Position numbers and translations under genes: made by a program
The notes under the pieces: generated by a model
What the model saw: only the letters and a program-made list of their open reading frames with translations
What the model was told of the DNA's origin: nothing
Database searches by the model: none
Assembly (NCBI RefSeq): GCF_918797505.1
Contig: NC_092800.1
Span: forward strand, 35,640,263-35,704,262
DNA from: Bemisia tabaci
Lineage: Eukaryota > Arthropoda > Insecta > Hemiptera > Aleyrodidae
Direction: 5' to 3'
DNA length: 64,000 nt
Part shown: positions 12,301 to 27,300 of the stretch, one piece after another
How positions within the stretch are numbered: the stretch's first letter is position 1
How the letters are laid out: each line of letters starts with the position of its first letter

Positions 12301-15300
12301 TAAAAATCGTAAAACGCTGCAGCATCACATGGTCTTTCACTCGAATGAGAAGCCATATCAGTGTCACATTTGTCATAAGGCTTTCAAAAGGAAGCAGATC
12401 TTAAAGCTCCACCTACCAGTTCATTCAGATGAAAAACCTTTCACTTGTGATTTTTGCGATTATGCTGCTAAGCGATTAAGTTCCTTAAAGTTGCATAAGA
12501 AAAGAGTTCATTGCTATAATCATTAAAAAAATCCTTCTCAAGTTCTTACTGTCTTGAAACAAGCCTGGATTCTTATGTTCTGATGTTTTTCAAAGGCATT
12601 TTTTGCATTGAATCCATTCCTCTGTGAAAAAGAGGGAATTAAAGAAGATCAAAGGCAAAATCAAATAACTTTTCTCCTCTTCTGTCTCTATTAGTCAAAT
12701 TTTGATTACCATAGACCTTGCAAAAAAGCTATTATCTCTGCCAAAAGTAGATTCGAACTCTCTTTTGTTGTTTTGTCGTACAACATTTGGCTTCAGCAGT
12801 CGCAATACTTATAAAGTAAGAAATTTTTCTGTTTAAAAGTACCTATTTCAATGCATAGTTGTGAAATCTTTCAAATGGTCTCTGATGATAACTCGTGTCA
12901 TAGGACTTGTCCTTACTATATAATAATTATAGTGCAAACAAATACCCCTAGAAAAGTTCCTCAGTTCCCAAAATTCTTCCCAGGATGCTGGATAATATTT
13001 TGCTAATTTTTTACCGTTAGATGTTTTTCATTCCAATTTGTATACCCATGACGCAGTCAAAGAATTTTCAATTTGAGTCACTTTCAACTGTCTAGAATCG
13101 ATCATTCAATGCATTTTTCTTGAAATGCAAGTTTTTCTCATGGGTCTTATTTCCAGTACGTTCCTCAACTGTTGTCCGGATAAGAAACCTGATCGTATCC
13201 CTAGCACCAGTATTCTTTGTTTTTAGAAAGGAAAAAAAAGTTTGTGTGTCTTTCAGCATTATATTTTGTGATCTATCAAGAAAATTGAAGATATAAAACA
13301 GATTTCTCGACCCCTGAACTTGCAATTTTTTTTCTTCTGCCCTTACTCTTCCAACATTTTCTCTTCTTCTCTTCTGTCACCATAGCTTTTTTTTCGTATT
13401 TTCCTAGTGAATCATTGACATTTTTATTGTTCTTCATAGGCATAAGAAATTACCATATGCAACTATTCAGCATTACTGTGTGATTCATCATCATCTCGAA
13501 AAATCAGGCAATAGATCCATTAAGACAAAATCAGCGTTTTAGTCCAAGCTTTAATCTTTCATTGGTGGTTTTAAACGAATGCGCAGTCTTATGAATGTAT
13601 CATAGATTTAATTGGAGAGTAAAAGATTCAGCAACAAAATTTTTATCAAGTCCAGTAAGAAAAGTTGTGTTTTGAATTTTTGACAGAGAATGCTCCCTGG
13701 CTACCCGGAGACCTGAATTACATCTTGCACTAAAGAACTACTATTTCTAACGCATTTTTGGTACATCTACGCCAAACTTTCCTTACAAAGTTACATGCCT
13801 CTATGGATTAGCTAGTTAGTAGCTCCTAATTGAGCCGCGTTCAGCAGAAAGGAACCAAGCGACATTAGCCATTGCCATTTAACTGGGCAATTCAATTTTT
13901 CACAAGAGAACTTTAGTGTGGATTCCTTTGAAACTTTTAAGGAATTTGCTTCGTACTATGCATGCAGAAAATTCGCTGAACTTTGCACAAAGATCCGGCC
14001 AATTTTATGTAAAAAATTAAATTGCCCAATTTAAAGACTTCGCACACCCCTTATGGGAATGTGTGCCCTGTTTGATTTCCAATTTTTTTATTGATTTAAA
14101 CTCGTCTATGGATGCTGATGAAAAGTCAACTTTGCACCAACTTCTTACAAGGCACCGTTTTCGCACAATCTGCGTTATTAAGCTTCAATAATTACTTGAA
14201 TAAATGAAGGCAGCGCTGCAATTTAACAAGGAAAACTCCAGCCAGTGAGTGGTAAGGAAGAGAGTGGGAGAGAGAAGAAAGGAACTGATTTGGACGGTAA
14301 AATCAGATGAAATGAAAAGGCCTGCAGAATCCGAGATAAGACTTCCGCTTGGCATTGTAGTGGTACCTGAATCCGCTGAGGTTTTCCTGTTTTTTCCTCG
14401 TTTTCAGCCGGTGCTGAAAGATAGAGAGATCTTTTCAACTCTTAATCGCTACGCTGCCTTCATTTATTCAAGTAATTATTGAATTTTCAAACGCAGACTG
14501 TGCAAAAACGGTGCCTCCTAGGAAGTTAGCGCAACAGTAATTTTTTACCAGCATTCATAGACGAGTTCAAATCAATACTAAAATTGGAATTTGAACAGGG
14601 CACACATTCCCATATGGAATGTGCGAGGTCCTTTAACCAAAACTGATATGGCTTTGTTCCTTTCTGTTTAATGCGATCCAATGCAAAATGAAGTCAAGTT
14701 CTTTATTACTTAGGTTCTTTCGCTCATATATGCTCACACATATCACTTTTTGGCAAAACAACCCATCTGATTCTTGAAGCTCTGAGAAATTCAGCCATTT
14801 AAGGAATGTGTATATCTTACGAACATCACAGGATGCAGTACAGTATGGTTATCCTGTGAAAAATGCACATCCTCTAAGTCCAACAGGATGTCTACAAGTC
14901 CGGAATTTCAAGAAAGTTCGGAAATAGTGCTGATTTTTTAAGGGCGGCCTGGAAGTACTAAAAAAGAGCGGAAATTCCGCAAAAAGGTCCGGAATTTGTT
15001 TAAAATTTTGTCATTTTTGTTGCAATTTCAAATTTTTGAAATTTTTCTAATTTCGTGAAATGGGGGTACTGAAAAAGTACGGAATTTTTCTGTTGGAGGA
15101 GGTACTGAATTTCTCAAGAATGTTCTGGAAAAGTACTGTAAAAGTACTTATTTTTGACCAGTCTGTTTTAGTAGACACCCTGAAGTCCAACCCAAGTCTT
15201 CTTAGATCCCACTTGAAGGTTTAATATTGAAAAAAACCTAAATCAAGAATTCTCTGAAAAAATTTGATTTTCAGCTTTTTTAAACTACTTGAATTCATTC

Positions 15301-18300
15301 AAAACCTTTCATCAAAAATTATTAAAATGGTCTGTTGTTAGGCGGGATAAGCAAACTCCAAGCTTTCTTTATTAAAAAACAAATTTCTCTTCCAATCTTT
15401 TATCAATGTGAAGCGGCTTTGCACTAAAAGTTGACAGTGCTGCTTATTAACCCCAGAAAAATTGTTTCAACCATCCGGAATCATAACTAGCCATTGTTTT
15501 ACTACTTTTATTGATTTGTTGAAAGTGTAAAATTATCTCCTCTTATTTGCCTCAAGAAGTATTATTGATCAACAAAGTCCAAGTCAAGGAAATGGTCTCT
15601 AAAATTTATATTTTGGTCAAATCATGCCTTTTTTCCACTCTCATGAGCGCTTGCTCATGGAAGGTATTAAAACTGACTTATTCTCTATTCTTTCATTGGA
15701 GTACTAATCAGATAAACACTGTCTACAGGTCTGACTAATTGGAAAATAAAATTGTCAGGCAATTTCATCAAGTCAGGGCAATCAGGAAAAAGTCAGGAAG
15801 TCTCATGAAACAGGCTGGTTTGAAGATGTCAGAACTTGAATTCTAAAAGAAAATCACTGGTGAGCGCAATCAAACTAAGACGCAGCCTTGTCTGGGTTAA
15901 GTGCTCTTAGTTCCTTTCTGTTTAGTGAATAGAGAAATAATTTTCAATGAGGAAGGGCAATTTTAGCCAATTTCAAATGATCAATACCTGAAAAAAAAAA
16001 GGTTCTTATGTTCCTATCGTTTGTAGTGAGAAAAATGCCGAAAATATCTTTCAGTCTTACGTGCCCAATTTGTCAATGTGAACAGTTAAGGAATTTAGAT
16101 TCATTTGGGCAGGCAAAACCTGGAAAAGTCAGGGAAATTTATCCTGCTGAGTTCGCAGACATCCTGAATATGACAGAAGCGTTACCACTGTTCTCCAGCC
16201 GAAAAAACTGTAAGCAATCCCCAGATTTTCTCTGGGCCTTAGAGTTTCTCATTCACTCTCTTAAATTATAAAGAAAGCTTTTTAAATCCCGCTTTTGAAA
16301 TAATTCCAGAGATCAATAAGCTTAAAAAAAGAGCACCCACCAATAACCAATTTTTATCGAGTTTCATACAAAGACGTTTGCGCACCGAAGAGCAAACATT
16401 AATCAATTCCATTCAAACTGAAGCAGGACTTGAATAAACATTTTCATTGATAATAGTTCTGTTGTGATTTTTTTCCGTTTTTTTTTTTTTTTTTTTTTTT
16501 TTTTGTTTCTTGTTTTTATCACTATTGCGGAAGTCCTCTCTCCCGACAGGAATTAGGTATGTACCTATTTACTTTCCTTTTTTCCTTTGCAATTTGTTTG
16601 CTCTTCAGTTAGCCGCTTTAATTTTATTTATCCTAATGTGTTGTGTAAGAAGTTTCTAGTTTAAGTTTCCAAATTCAAGAGTAAAACTACGAAACTGCTT
16701 ACCTTAGTTTCGAAAGTTGTAGATTTTCTCACTTATTTTATCTTCTCAAAAAATTGTCCAATTATTCAGAATTTCTACCAGTTTTACCTCAGAAACTCGG
16801 AAAAAGTATGGAATCTTCTAAAATCCAAAGGAAGTTTTGAATCGTTGCCAAAGTTCGACGCAATTTTTCGGGAAAGAACTGACACCCTCCTAATCATCAC
16901 AACAAATGCTCAACATTTTTTTGTCATTTTCCTCAATTATTTTTCAAAAAAAATTTCCTAAAAGTTTGTCTTAAAGTTTTATCTGTAGTCTCCCAAGGAA
17001 AGAAAGTACGAGTAGAAATTTTTAAACATCATTATGGAAATAAGTATCGTCATAATTAAATGGTCAGAATATCGGCACAGGAAAAGGAGACTTCAGCACA
17101 GCGTTAAAGACCAAATTTGATTGAAGTATACTACTGCTCAGAGAGGTTAATTTCGCACCACTTGCCGTAAAGAACTCCCACAAATTTAAAAAAAAATTGA
17201 CTATTCCAGAGCATTACAGAGCTTGAGGTCTAAAAATCGCTCTTTCGATAAAACTGTCCTTTTCAAATTTTTTTAACGTCGTTAATAATGCATATTTTGA
17301 CTTAAAGTTTTTGACGTATCATCATGGAGAGTAGGTATTAGACATTGATTTTCATCAAAAACGGTTAAGTAATACATAGTTTTGACCCAAAATGCATTTT
17401 TCACTCCTCTGGGAAACGTGGTCACTCTCCTATGCCCGGTCACATCTATGCACCTTGCATGTATCTATCGCCTCTATTTTTCAACTGCATGGATGTACTT
17501 GGAATTAGCTTAACTACGTCAAAAATTGCCTGATTCCCTATCATGTTTCATTTTTACCATGGAAAACTTAAAACTTGGTGAGTATATTCTTTATAAACCA
17601 GGGGGAAAGAAAGCACAGAAAGTTACCAAGCGTATTATTTTGTGCTCTGTAAAAAAAAGAATTTGAGAGGAAATTTGGGTATGAGAAATCTAGTTTAGGG
17701 CTGATCCCGGTTTAATCAGCTAATTAAATCAAGTAAAATAATCAGCTTCTTGGAAAACGTCCTACGTCTAAGATGCTCCTAAGCTTCCCAGAGTACAATC
17801 TGTTTACTTGAGGGAAAAACAATTAGTCCTTTTTGGCAGAGCTGAAAGTTATTCTGGCCATTAAATGGCGCTCCGCTGGGATGACTGAAATTCTTCTTTG
17901 GCAATTTTGAGTTCTGTTAATGATGCATGACTTGAGAGATGCTCTGTATGTGTGCGGAAGAGAAAAATTCCACTCAGGCTTTTAACCTTTCTATTGTGGA
18001 TTTGAATTTCCATTCCATGGTCAAATGACTGCAATCCATTTCATCCCAAATCTGTCTCAATGTTTGTTACTGTTGATAATGAGGTTGTGATCATTGCAAG
18101 TTACTGTCTAAATCTGCCAGCGGGCTAATGGTTGAAATTGATAGACAAAGCAATGGACAAAGAAGACAAAGGGAGTATGGAGTGATCTTATTGTTTGAAA
18201 TGGGTGGTTTTTATAGACAGTGGGGGTAAATTATGGACTAACTATAAGGTCTCTCGTGGGTTGACGATAGTTAGTTTATTACCTACCTCCTATGTCCATT

Positions 18301-21300
18301 GCAACCACCTGCTTCCGCCAATTGGATCCCTCCATATCTCTTTTGTCCTCTTTGCCTATAGCTTTGTCTATCAATATCAACAATCGGCCTACAGTTAGGG
18401 ACATAGTTTAATGATGGCACCTTTTTACAGAGGGAACAAAGAAACAACAGTTGAAGTCAACTGTTGAATTGTACCACTTCTTGGAGAATTCCTTGTTTCA
18501 ATTTAAATTTTCAATGTTTTAATATGAGCAGTTCTCTCTCTTTCTTTTTCTCGCTTTCCTATCCTAGAGTTAATTTGGAATGCTCTGTATCAAAATCTGT
18601 TATGTCCTTTGAGGTTTGAAGCTTATCCTTGTACTAAAATTTGGTGCTGTAGGAAAATAGCTGTATTGCATTTTTTCTATTTATTCACGCTCGTTTATTG
18701 TATATGAAGAAAATCTTCCCTGAAACATCCCCCTTTAAAGAACTGTTAAACAAGGAAATTACGAAATTAAACAAGACGAAAATCTCTAAACTTAAAAAAC
18801 TCAATTTTATCTTGCTTTTTCCTTTTATATCGGTACTATATTTCAGATGGTCCATCGCCCCTCTGAAATGACTTACAGATAAAGAAATAAGTAAGGAAAG
18901 TTATAGTTTTATAAGTTTAGCGATTCCCTTATTAATACGAATACTCTCCTTAGTTTCATACCAAAACGTTTTAATCGTTTTCACCTGAATTTATCCGAGA
19001 GCAGTGCTTGGAAAGCAGTATTGTCATTTTTCATAAACGAGGGGTTTTAGAAGACTGTCGTTTTTGTGAAGTGCTACTCCACTATCATAATGATCTGTAT
19101 GGACCAAACACGAAATGATAAAAGGGTAAAAAGGCAAGCCCCTACATCTTTAGAACCTATAGGTACCTAATCGAATCTATTGATATTAGTCTCTTGACTA
19201 TCCGATTTTCCCTCTCCTGGCTGGAAGAAAAACTTTTATGGAAAGCATAGTGCTGCCATCTATATTTGCGCTCAAGTCTTTTAAGATCCCATCATCAGGA
19301 TTAAAATTGAGCACTAGTCCCGTGAGAAATTCCTATTTTTGGCTGTTGCAAGTTATTTAAAATTATCTTGAACCACTCAATCAGCAAATCTGGAACAGTC
19401 TACTTCAGATCTATTTAGGTATCAGATTCATTTTTATGTATCCGTGACACCCATGAAGAGGACGTTTTGCCAAAGGACAAACTATCTTTTCCTTAAAGAG
19501 CACTCGTCTGGTAGAAAAGGAATATAACATCTGTAGACCTAGTAAAGAGTCTCATTTCGGTCCTTATTGTAACCCTTTTTTCAGTGCTCTTTAAATATAT
19601 CGATAGCGTAAGTCCGCAATCACAAATGTCATTTGCGGTGTCTGAAAATCTCCGCCTCTATGTTATTTTTTTAAAAGAGAACAAATTGACATCATTCCTT
19701 GAAGTTTATGCAGAATTTTCTTCGCACAGAGAAAAAAAATCACGGCAGTTTTAAAGAATTGCCGCTGGAGAAGTTTTCCGTTTAAAAATTAAAGTATGAC
19801 AGGAAGTCTGCAATTTCGCAAACCGAGTTATGTGATTGCTGACTTACACTGTTGATATCCATGGAATATTTTCGTTTAAATTTTTCTAGGCTGTTTTTTT
19901 TAACATTTTTTTTTATTTAAAGTTATTAGAGGTTTTTAATTCATTTTTTAACATTTGTTTCTTTTAATCTCCTTTTTCAGCATCTCTGAAAAGCAGATAA
20001 AAATTGAGGATCAGCTGTTCTCTGCCTTTGTCATGCTAGACCCTCTACCAGATATGTGCGGGCCTGATAATGTGGTCTTTATTTCGAGTGACGACTCGAG
20101 TGACGAAGAAGCCAAAACTGTCAGCCAATTTTACTGTACTCAGTGCAAAAAATCTTATCGTTCTGCAAAAACCCTGAATGCCCACTCGAAAAGATTTCAT
20201 GAGAGAAGATGGTCTGAGCAGAAAAGGACATTCATTCCAATCTATGACACTTCATCCATTAAAGTAAACAAATCCTTGAACAATAATGAAAATCAACCTC
20301 AAAACCCAACAACATCTACTGAGCGGCACAGTTTTTACTGTACTCCATGTCACCAGCAGTTTGCCAGTGAAGTTATCTTACAGCGCCATATGCGGTTGCA
20401 TGTAAACAACCGGAGGAGTTCACGAAAAGGGGAGCATGAGATGTTCCGATGCCTAATATGTTTTGACTTATATGACACGGGTGAATCTCTTAGAATGCAC
20501 TATTCGAAATGCCATCCCTTAGAGAATCCAAGCTAATATAGAAACTTCACCAGCATTTGAATTTGTTTGATAGATTGACTCATATTGTGAAGCTTACCTC
20601 TACAGAAAATTACACTACGATGTATTTCTACAGACAAAGTTTACTCTCCCAGGATTTTCATCACTTCTTTTGTGTAAATATGCTCAATTTGCATCTACAT
20701 TTGTTTTTTCTTCTTTAAGCGCACAATTGACTACATTTTTACCCTCTGGAGATTTTATCTGTGTTTGTGAAACATCAAGGCCCAAATTTCGTTTTTTTTA
20801 CCAACAAGCAAATTCACTTTAAACCCCACGTAAATAATCTTCTAAATTCAAGCTGTTTGCGGAGGGCGCAGTTTTTTATTTTATTTATTTTTTCAAATGT
20901 ATATACTTTTTTAATGGCAAGCTAGACTCTTCCACAAACATTCAGTGGTGTCAACCATTTGGCAAATCCAGAGTAAATAATTCTGTACATATATTGGCAC
21001 AACTTTGATTTATGATTAACTATGAGTTCTCTTCCACAAACATTCAGTGGTGTCAACCATTTGGCAAATCCAGAGTAAATAATTCTGTACATATATTGGC
21101 ACAACTTTGATTTATGATTAACTATGAGTTTAATTACAATTATTAAATCAATCAGTAAAATGTTTTTGGCTGTATGTAGTTTTGACCTCATTTTTTAGCT
21201 TATAAGCTTCAAAAAATTATACATTCTTGGGGCATGGAGCTACAAACTGTTGCTCTGTCTTTTTGGAATAACTGAAGAAAACTCACTATTAGTTGTGTAT

Positions 21301-24300
21301 CAAAGTAGTGGCGATGCACAGGACTGTCTACCCTGGATTCATCTTAGTCAAATAACTCAGGTAAACATCTTGCACCGTATGTAAATGGAAGGTAACCACT
21401 CCCAAAATTTGAGCCTTTACCTTGATTTTCAAGGTTTGCTCTCAATGATATGTTGATTTTTGTGCTATTTTGTTCTAAAAAATGAGGCCTTGACTTAAGA
21501 TATTTTGTTATGTCTGCTGTTTCCAATTTAAATTTTTACGACGTCTGCATTACAGCAGCTATTTTCAATGTCAGTTACAGATGTTTGATTTCCTATTGTA
21601 ATGATTGTTGAGTTCATTTAAATCTACAAACTTTTAATTTATCAATTTGCGTGCTAACTTCAAAAATAATCGAAGTGTGAAGATAGGTACTTTTTTTTCA
21701 GCATTCTGATTTTGTACATCACCAAATATTTTTAAGCAAATGTTTTCAATTAAACTTTTATAAATCTTCTTTATATGTGTTAAAACTTTAGTATCATTTC
21801 AAATATTGTAGACATTTATGACTCTTTTTACTTGAGATCATGAAATTAGGGTGTCTACAGATCTGGGAAACCCGGAATCCTCAGTGAATTCCATCAGGAT
21901 GGAGAAATTAGGGAAAAGTTAGGGATTTTAATGAAGAAGGTTGGAAATCCAAAAAATCTTGAAGCTTTAAAGCTAAGAAAACATCAAAGCTATCCACATA
22001 ACCAAACTGAGTATCAGTTTGACGCGGTTCAATCTTCTGAATTACACTCTGAACGGCGAACAGAAGAATGAGTTTCAATGAGAAATTGCAATTATAGTTA
22101 ATGAGTCAGTTGCGCTAGTCATCGAATCGTGTTTTGATGCTTGATTATCATACATAGGCTAAAAATAATATGATCTGTCCAAACAGCAACTTTCCACATT
22201 CAATAATAACCGAGATATCGCCCTTTGTAAAGTCGGGTTTTTGATGTCATCCATCCCGTTAGTGACACCCTTGGTTTCTTCAACCTTGCTTTAATCAATC
22301 AGCGTGACGCACATTTGCACTAGTCATTCAACGTGAAACTCGGATGAAAGCAAGGTGGAAGAAACCAAGGGTGTCACTACCGTGATGGATGACGTCAAAA
22401 ACTGGACTTTTCAAAGGGCGATATCTCGGTCAATATTGAACGTAGAAAGTTGCTGTTTGGGAAGATCTTATTCTTTTTAGTTAATCTACGAGAATCAAGC
22501 ATCTCAAAACGATTCTGTGACTAGCGCAACTTACTCATTGAATAATCAACACCTGAAGAAAAAAGGTTCGCACGTTTCTGCCGTTTGCCTTGAAATTGAA
22601 GCTAAAAATTTTTCATTTTCAGGCACACATGGAAATTTCTGATATATAGTCAGGGAATTTTGATTATTTTGGGGAGAGAAAACCTGGGAAAGTTGGGGAA
22701 ATTTTTGCTGCTTGGTCTGTAGACACCCTGAATTAGTTTGAATTGTATGGATTCTACAGTGAATTTGATGAAGGTTTTGAGGTATTTTCTCTACTGGGAT
22801 TTTAGTTAGTCAGCTTTTTAGATCTAAGTAATTTACTGCACATTTCCATTTGAAATTAAGTGGAAGAATAGCCAAGTTATGATGTTACCGAGAGTGTACA
22901 TCTCTCTATATGTTTGGTTCCTTTTTCTTGTGTTTCTTGGTGAAAGTAAGGAAGCTGTGATACAAATACTAATAATTAATCTCAAGCTATTATTCATCAA
23001 ATTACGTACCTGAGAGTAATTTTTTTTCTTTCTTTTTTTTTCGAATTATTAAATTTCCTCTGACTTGTTGGTAAGAAAAATTTATCAAGTGCTCCAAAAA
23101 TGAATTGTGTTAAAAGAACTAATTTTTTGTCTATCCACCTTATTTTAAACTTATTTCTAATTCAAAGAGTTAAATCTGGAGTTAACTCCTTATCAAAAAT
23201 AAAGATGAAAACTTAAAAACGTAAAAAAAAACAAATGGAAATTATAGATTCATAAAAAAAAGTTAAAAAGAATGATAGGTAATTATTGCAATAAGGTAGT
23301 TGAGTTCATTTTTATCGTAGCTGATAAAAAATGAAAAAGTATGCTTATTATTGAATTGCGTTGATCAAGTTCAACTTTCTTATAATCGATGCAAAAAATG
23401 TGTGGACATGGATAAAACTGCGTTTTTTTTCTACTCTTTTGACTGCATGTATTCTTCATTTAAGTGCTTCCTTCACTAATAGTCCAGGCGCCTGGTAGCT
23501 AAAAATGAGGCTACCTGGAATTTTGGGTACACAGCGATTTTGTTGGCTTACTTTATGTTTTTTGGGTCGCTGAATCCGAATCTGAAGTTTCCGCACGCGT
23601 ATCTGGTGAGCATTTTCCGCTATTTTGAAAAAATGGCCTAAAAAGGCCTTTTTTTGCGGTTTTTTTGATATAGCGGCTACGGATGAGGAAAAGTCCCGGA
23701 TTTAGCTAATGTTTTGAATAGCTGACAAAATTTGGAAGAAAATGGTATATGAATATGCTAGGTTTGCTCAAAAATTGAGGAACCTCGGATTTTGGAACTT
23801 TAGAACGCTTCGGAACTTGGCTGACCGCGGCGAGCCGGATCGCGCGTTGACGGGTGCGCCGCGAAAACGTGAATAGGCGCGATGTTCACGATGCTGTATC
23901 TTCCTCAATTTTTAAGCAAACCTAACATATGTATACACCATTTTCTTCCAAATTATGTCAGCTATTCAAAACATTAGCTAAATCCGGGACTTTTCCTCAT
24001 CCGTAGCCGCTATATCAAAAAAACCGCAAAAAAAGGCCTTTTTAGGCCATTTTTTCAAAATAGCGGAGAATGCTCACCAGATACGCGTGCGGAAACTTCA
24101 GATTCGGATTCAGCGACCCAAAAAACATAAAGTAGGCCAAAAAAATCGCTGTGTACCCAAAATTCCAGGTAGACTTACCAGGCGCCTGGACTATAATAAA
24201 TCATTTGATAGGCAGATCGACAAAATATGTTTTTTTGATAACAGAACTGTAATTTAAATGATTTTTTAAAAGATTGTGGAAGCCTTGTCAAATTTTCCAG

Positions 24301-27300
24301 TTATTTATTTGATTAAGACTAATGTTTTTACTCTCATGTACCATGAATTTTTGCCTACCTAGTTTTAATTATACTGAAATTTGTCCCCAAATACGGGCCA
24401 AAATCTTGTCAGAAACCAGGAAACCACTCAATTAAAGACTTAGGTGCGACAAAGGCTTTTCTCAGTTTCAGTATTTCAGAATAGAGCAAAAAGAAAAAAA
24501 AAATTTATAGTTGAGTGATGGAAAAATTCAATATTTTTCATAATTTGAGAATATTTTCAGCATTTTACTTTTCAGAAATTAACCGATCCAGTAGTTCCCT
24601 CAAAAAAAAAAAGAGAGAAATTGTTGGTGGCAATTCTGAAAGACTCTTTGAGAAAAGTGCTCTCTTCTCGCCCAAATAACCCTCAATTTTATTCTAGCAG
24701 AGTCTCAACTCCAGTGAAGTCTATACCAGCAATGCTAGTTAGTCAAGGATGTTGGACTGTTATTCATGAAATTATTTAGGCCCCTGCATGTATGAGACTG
24801 ACTCCTATTTTCCAAAATACTGCCCAAAATTCATGTCGTATATAACTTGTGTAGATATTATTAATTATTAATGTGTGTTCCTCATAAGTGGAGCTCTCTA
24901 TGTTTAAACCTTGTTTTCATTATTACTTTAATTTTTACTTCTTACATAATTTTTTACATTCTAATTTGTTCATTTTACTTTTAATTTTTTTGTTAGGCCT
25001 CTTAGAACTTGTGTCGGATAAATTGGTTGCTATGCACTTTCCGTTCGCAAACAACTATGGAAACCGTTTGCTACTGGATACTGCCGCCCAGTAGCAATTG
25101 AGAATTGGACTTCATTTTGTAATTAGAAACTACAATTTCAGGCTCATCTGTAAAAACACCTATGTGTACAAGGAAACTAATGGTCCATATGTTGTTTCTA
25201 AACTTAGCCAGAAATTGTAGTTCCTAATTGCAAAATATAGTCCAATTAACACACAGCAATAATGTTGCTGTGTTGCCATTGTACCCATGTACCTTTACCC
25301 AGGGATATTACTAAAACTGTTTACTGCACATCAAAGTCAAAAGTAAACAACTGCCAACTTATCTGATGCAAGTTTATACCTCATACTTTACTACTTACCT
25401 CATACTGTACATATGTCTGTTGAAATTTCTAAAGAAGAACTTTTTTATGTTTTTAAAATTTTATTTGATAAGTAGCAGTGATATTTTGTTTTTTTCAGAT
25501 CAAACAAACAACTTAGTCTATTGATAATAATATTTTAGCCCTATAGTATTATGTCGTCTGCTTGAGGGTTGCTCATAATATTACGCATTGGAAGCAAGGG
25601 GGTTAAGTATCTTCATTTGTACAAAATGAAGTTTCTAGAATTTTGTTATATTTTGGAAAGTAAGATATTTCGATTCAAACTTTATAGAATGAAATAAAGT
25701 TGGGGGGTATGTTGCATAATTCCTTCGAGTGCGGAAATCGAATGAAGGTAAAGTAAAACCATTGGAAAGAGAGTTATGTAATTCATGAAGCATCCCTTAA
25801 CGTTGAATGGACATCTAGAGATATGCCTCCCTACTAACGTTAGCCATCAGGATTAAAAACAATAGTCTGACGATAATTTAGATAAAGAAGTTAGCATTTG
25901 AATATCCTCTGTAAAGTGAATGGGAAGTTTTTTTTTTCCTCTCCAAGAATACCTGATTAAAATTATCAGGGACAGAATAACTACCTAAGTTGCTGAAACT
26001 TTGTAGTGTTTAAATCAAATGCCGCAATATCCTTCAACTGACAGGTTTAGTGAATACTCTTCTTAACTAAACGGCCCAGCTATCACCCAAGAGAAAATAA
26101 TCGACAAAATGGATATGAAATTTATTTCGTTAATAGGGTTCAGAAGAATTGTTGAAAGTCACATTCAAGAGAAAAACTTGTGTATTCCAATGATGCACAT
26201 TTTCAAGATGAAAACTTACTTTTCCTTCAAAACGTTTGCAATATGTTCAATTTGCGATTGATTAATGTTTGTGGGATTTACTAATTATTTAAGAATGTAA
26301 TAGATGAAGAAGTCTTGGTGCCCCTATGAATGACCTCTTTATTCTCAGTTGCGATGGCTGTACAGCCCAGATCAATGCAACTAATGTGCATAGCTGTTCA
26401 AGTCTTGAGTTATCGGCCGTACATCTTGAAAGAATAAGTAGCATAGCTAGGTTACTATGTTTTGAGAAGTTTACATGCCATGTTTAAGAAGTGTTAGTAT
26501 GTTTGATGAAATAATTCATGCAGCTCTATTCCAACCACTTTGCAATGATTCTTCTCCTCTTTTCTAATCTAAAGTATTGAGTAATTTTTGTTTTAAGCAG
26601 TATATTTTTAATAGTAAGTTACCTGGAGTTCCTAAGAGAAAGTAAATGTTAAAATCTCAGGGCATGCAGTTTCAGATATGTAACGATTTTTATATGATCC
26701 ATCATCTTGCTCAAAGATTGTATTCTTACAAAACTGCGAAAGCAATCTACTTTGAAATATAAAAGTTTTTTCTGTTTAATTTACATGTTTTTCTAAGTTA
26801 ACTTTTTCACCTCTATCACCAGGATCAATGGATTCAAGTTAAAGTTTCTTCTAAAATGTGTATCTTGCTACGATTTTTACTGAATCTGGATATCATCGTT
26901 GCACTGATCATAGAATTGTGCAGCCCACGTAATTTTCATAATCATCGATGTCATCAAAATTTTACAGTTATCAGTCCGTACAAGCTATTTCAAATTTGAT
27001 AAAAAAGAAACGCAAAATATTGCAAATAAGTTTGTTGAGAAGTTTTTGAGGCAGATTCAGCTGCAGACTCATGAAAAATTGCAGCATGTGATATGCACCT
27101 TTGGCATTTGCACTACATCTTAGATCGCGTAAATTTTGCTAGTATTAAGTATTTCTTAATATGTTGATAATTTTTTTCAAGTGAAAGGTGTTTCACTCAG
27201 GTAATCTTTTTGTTTAGTCTTTGAGTTACAATTTCCCATCTTAGGGTTTGGTTTTCTTCTCTGGTAAAAAGTGGTAAATTACGAGAGAGTGCATTCAAAA

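Noticed and set aside
16008..16271. 87-residue ORF with a CPICQC motif
   Set aside because: It overlaps a decayed copy of a dispersed repeat (GTCAGGGAAATTT.. ACATCCTGAA) and the Cys spacing does not make a finger.
20922..21191. Minus-strand ORF with a repeated 34-residue peptide
   Set aside because: It arises because the 102-bp tandem duplication is divisible by three; it lies in the 3' region of exon C and has no family features.
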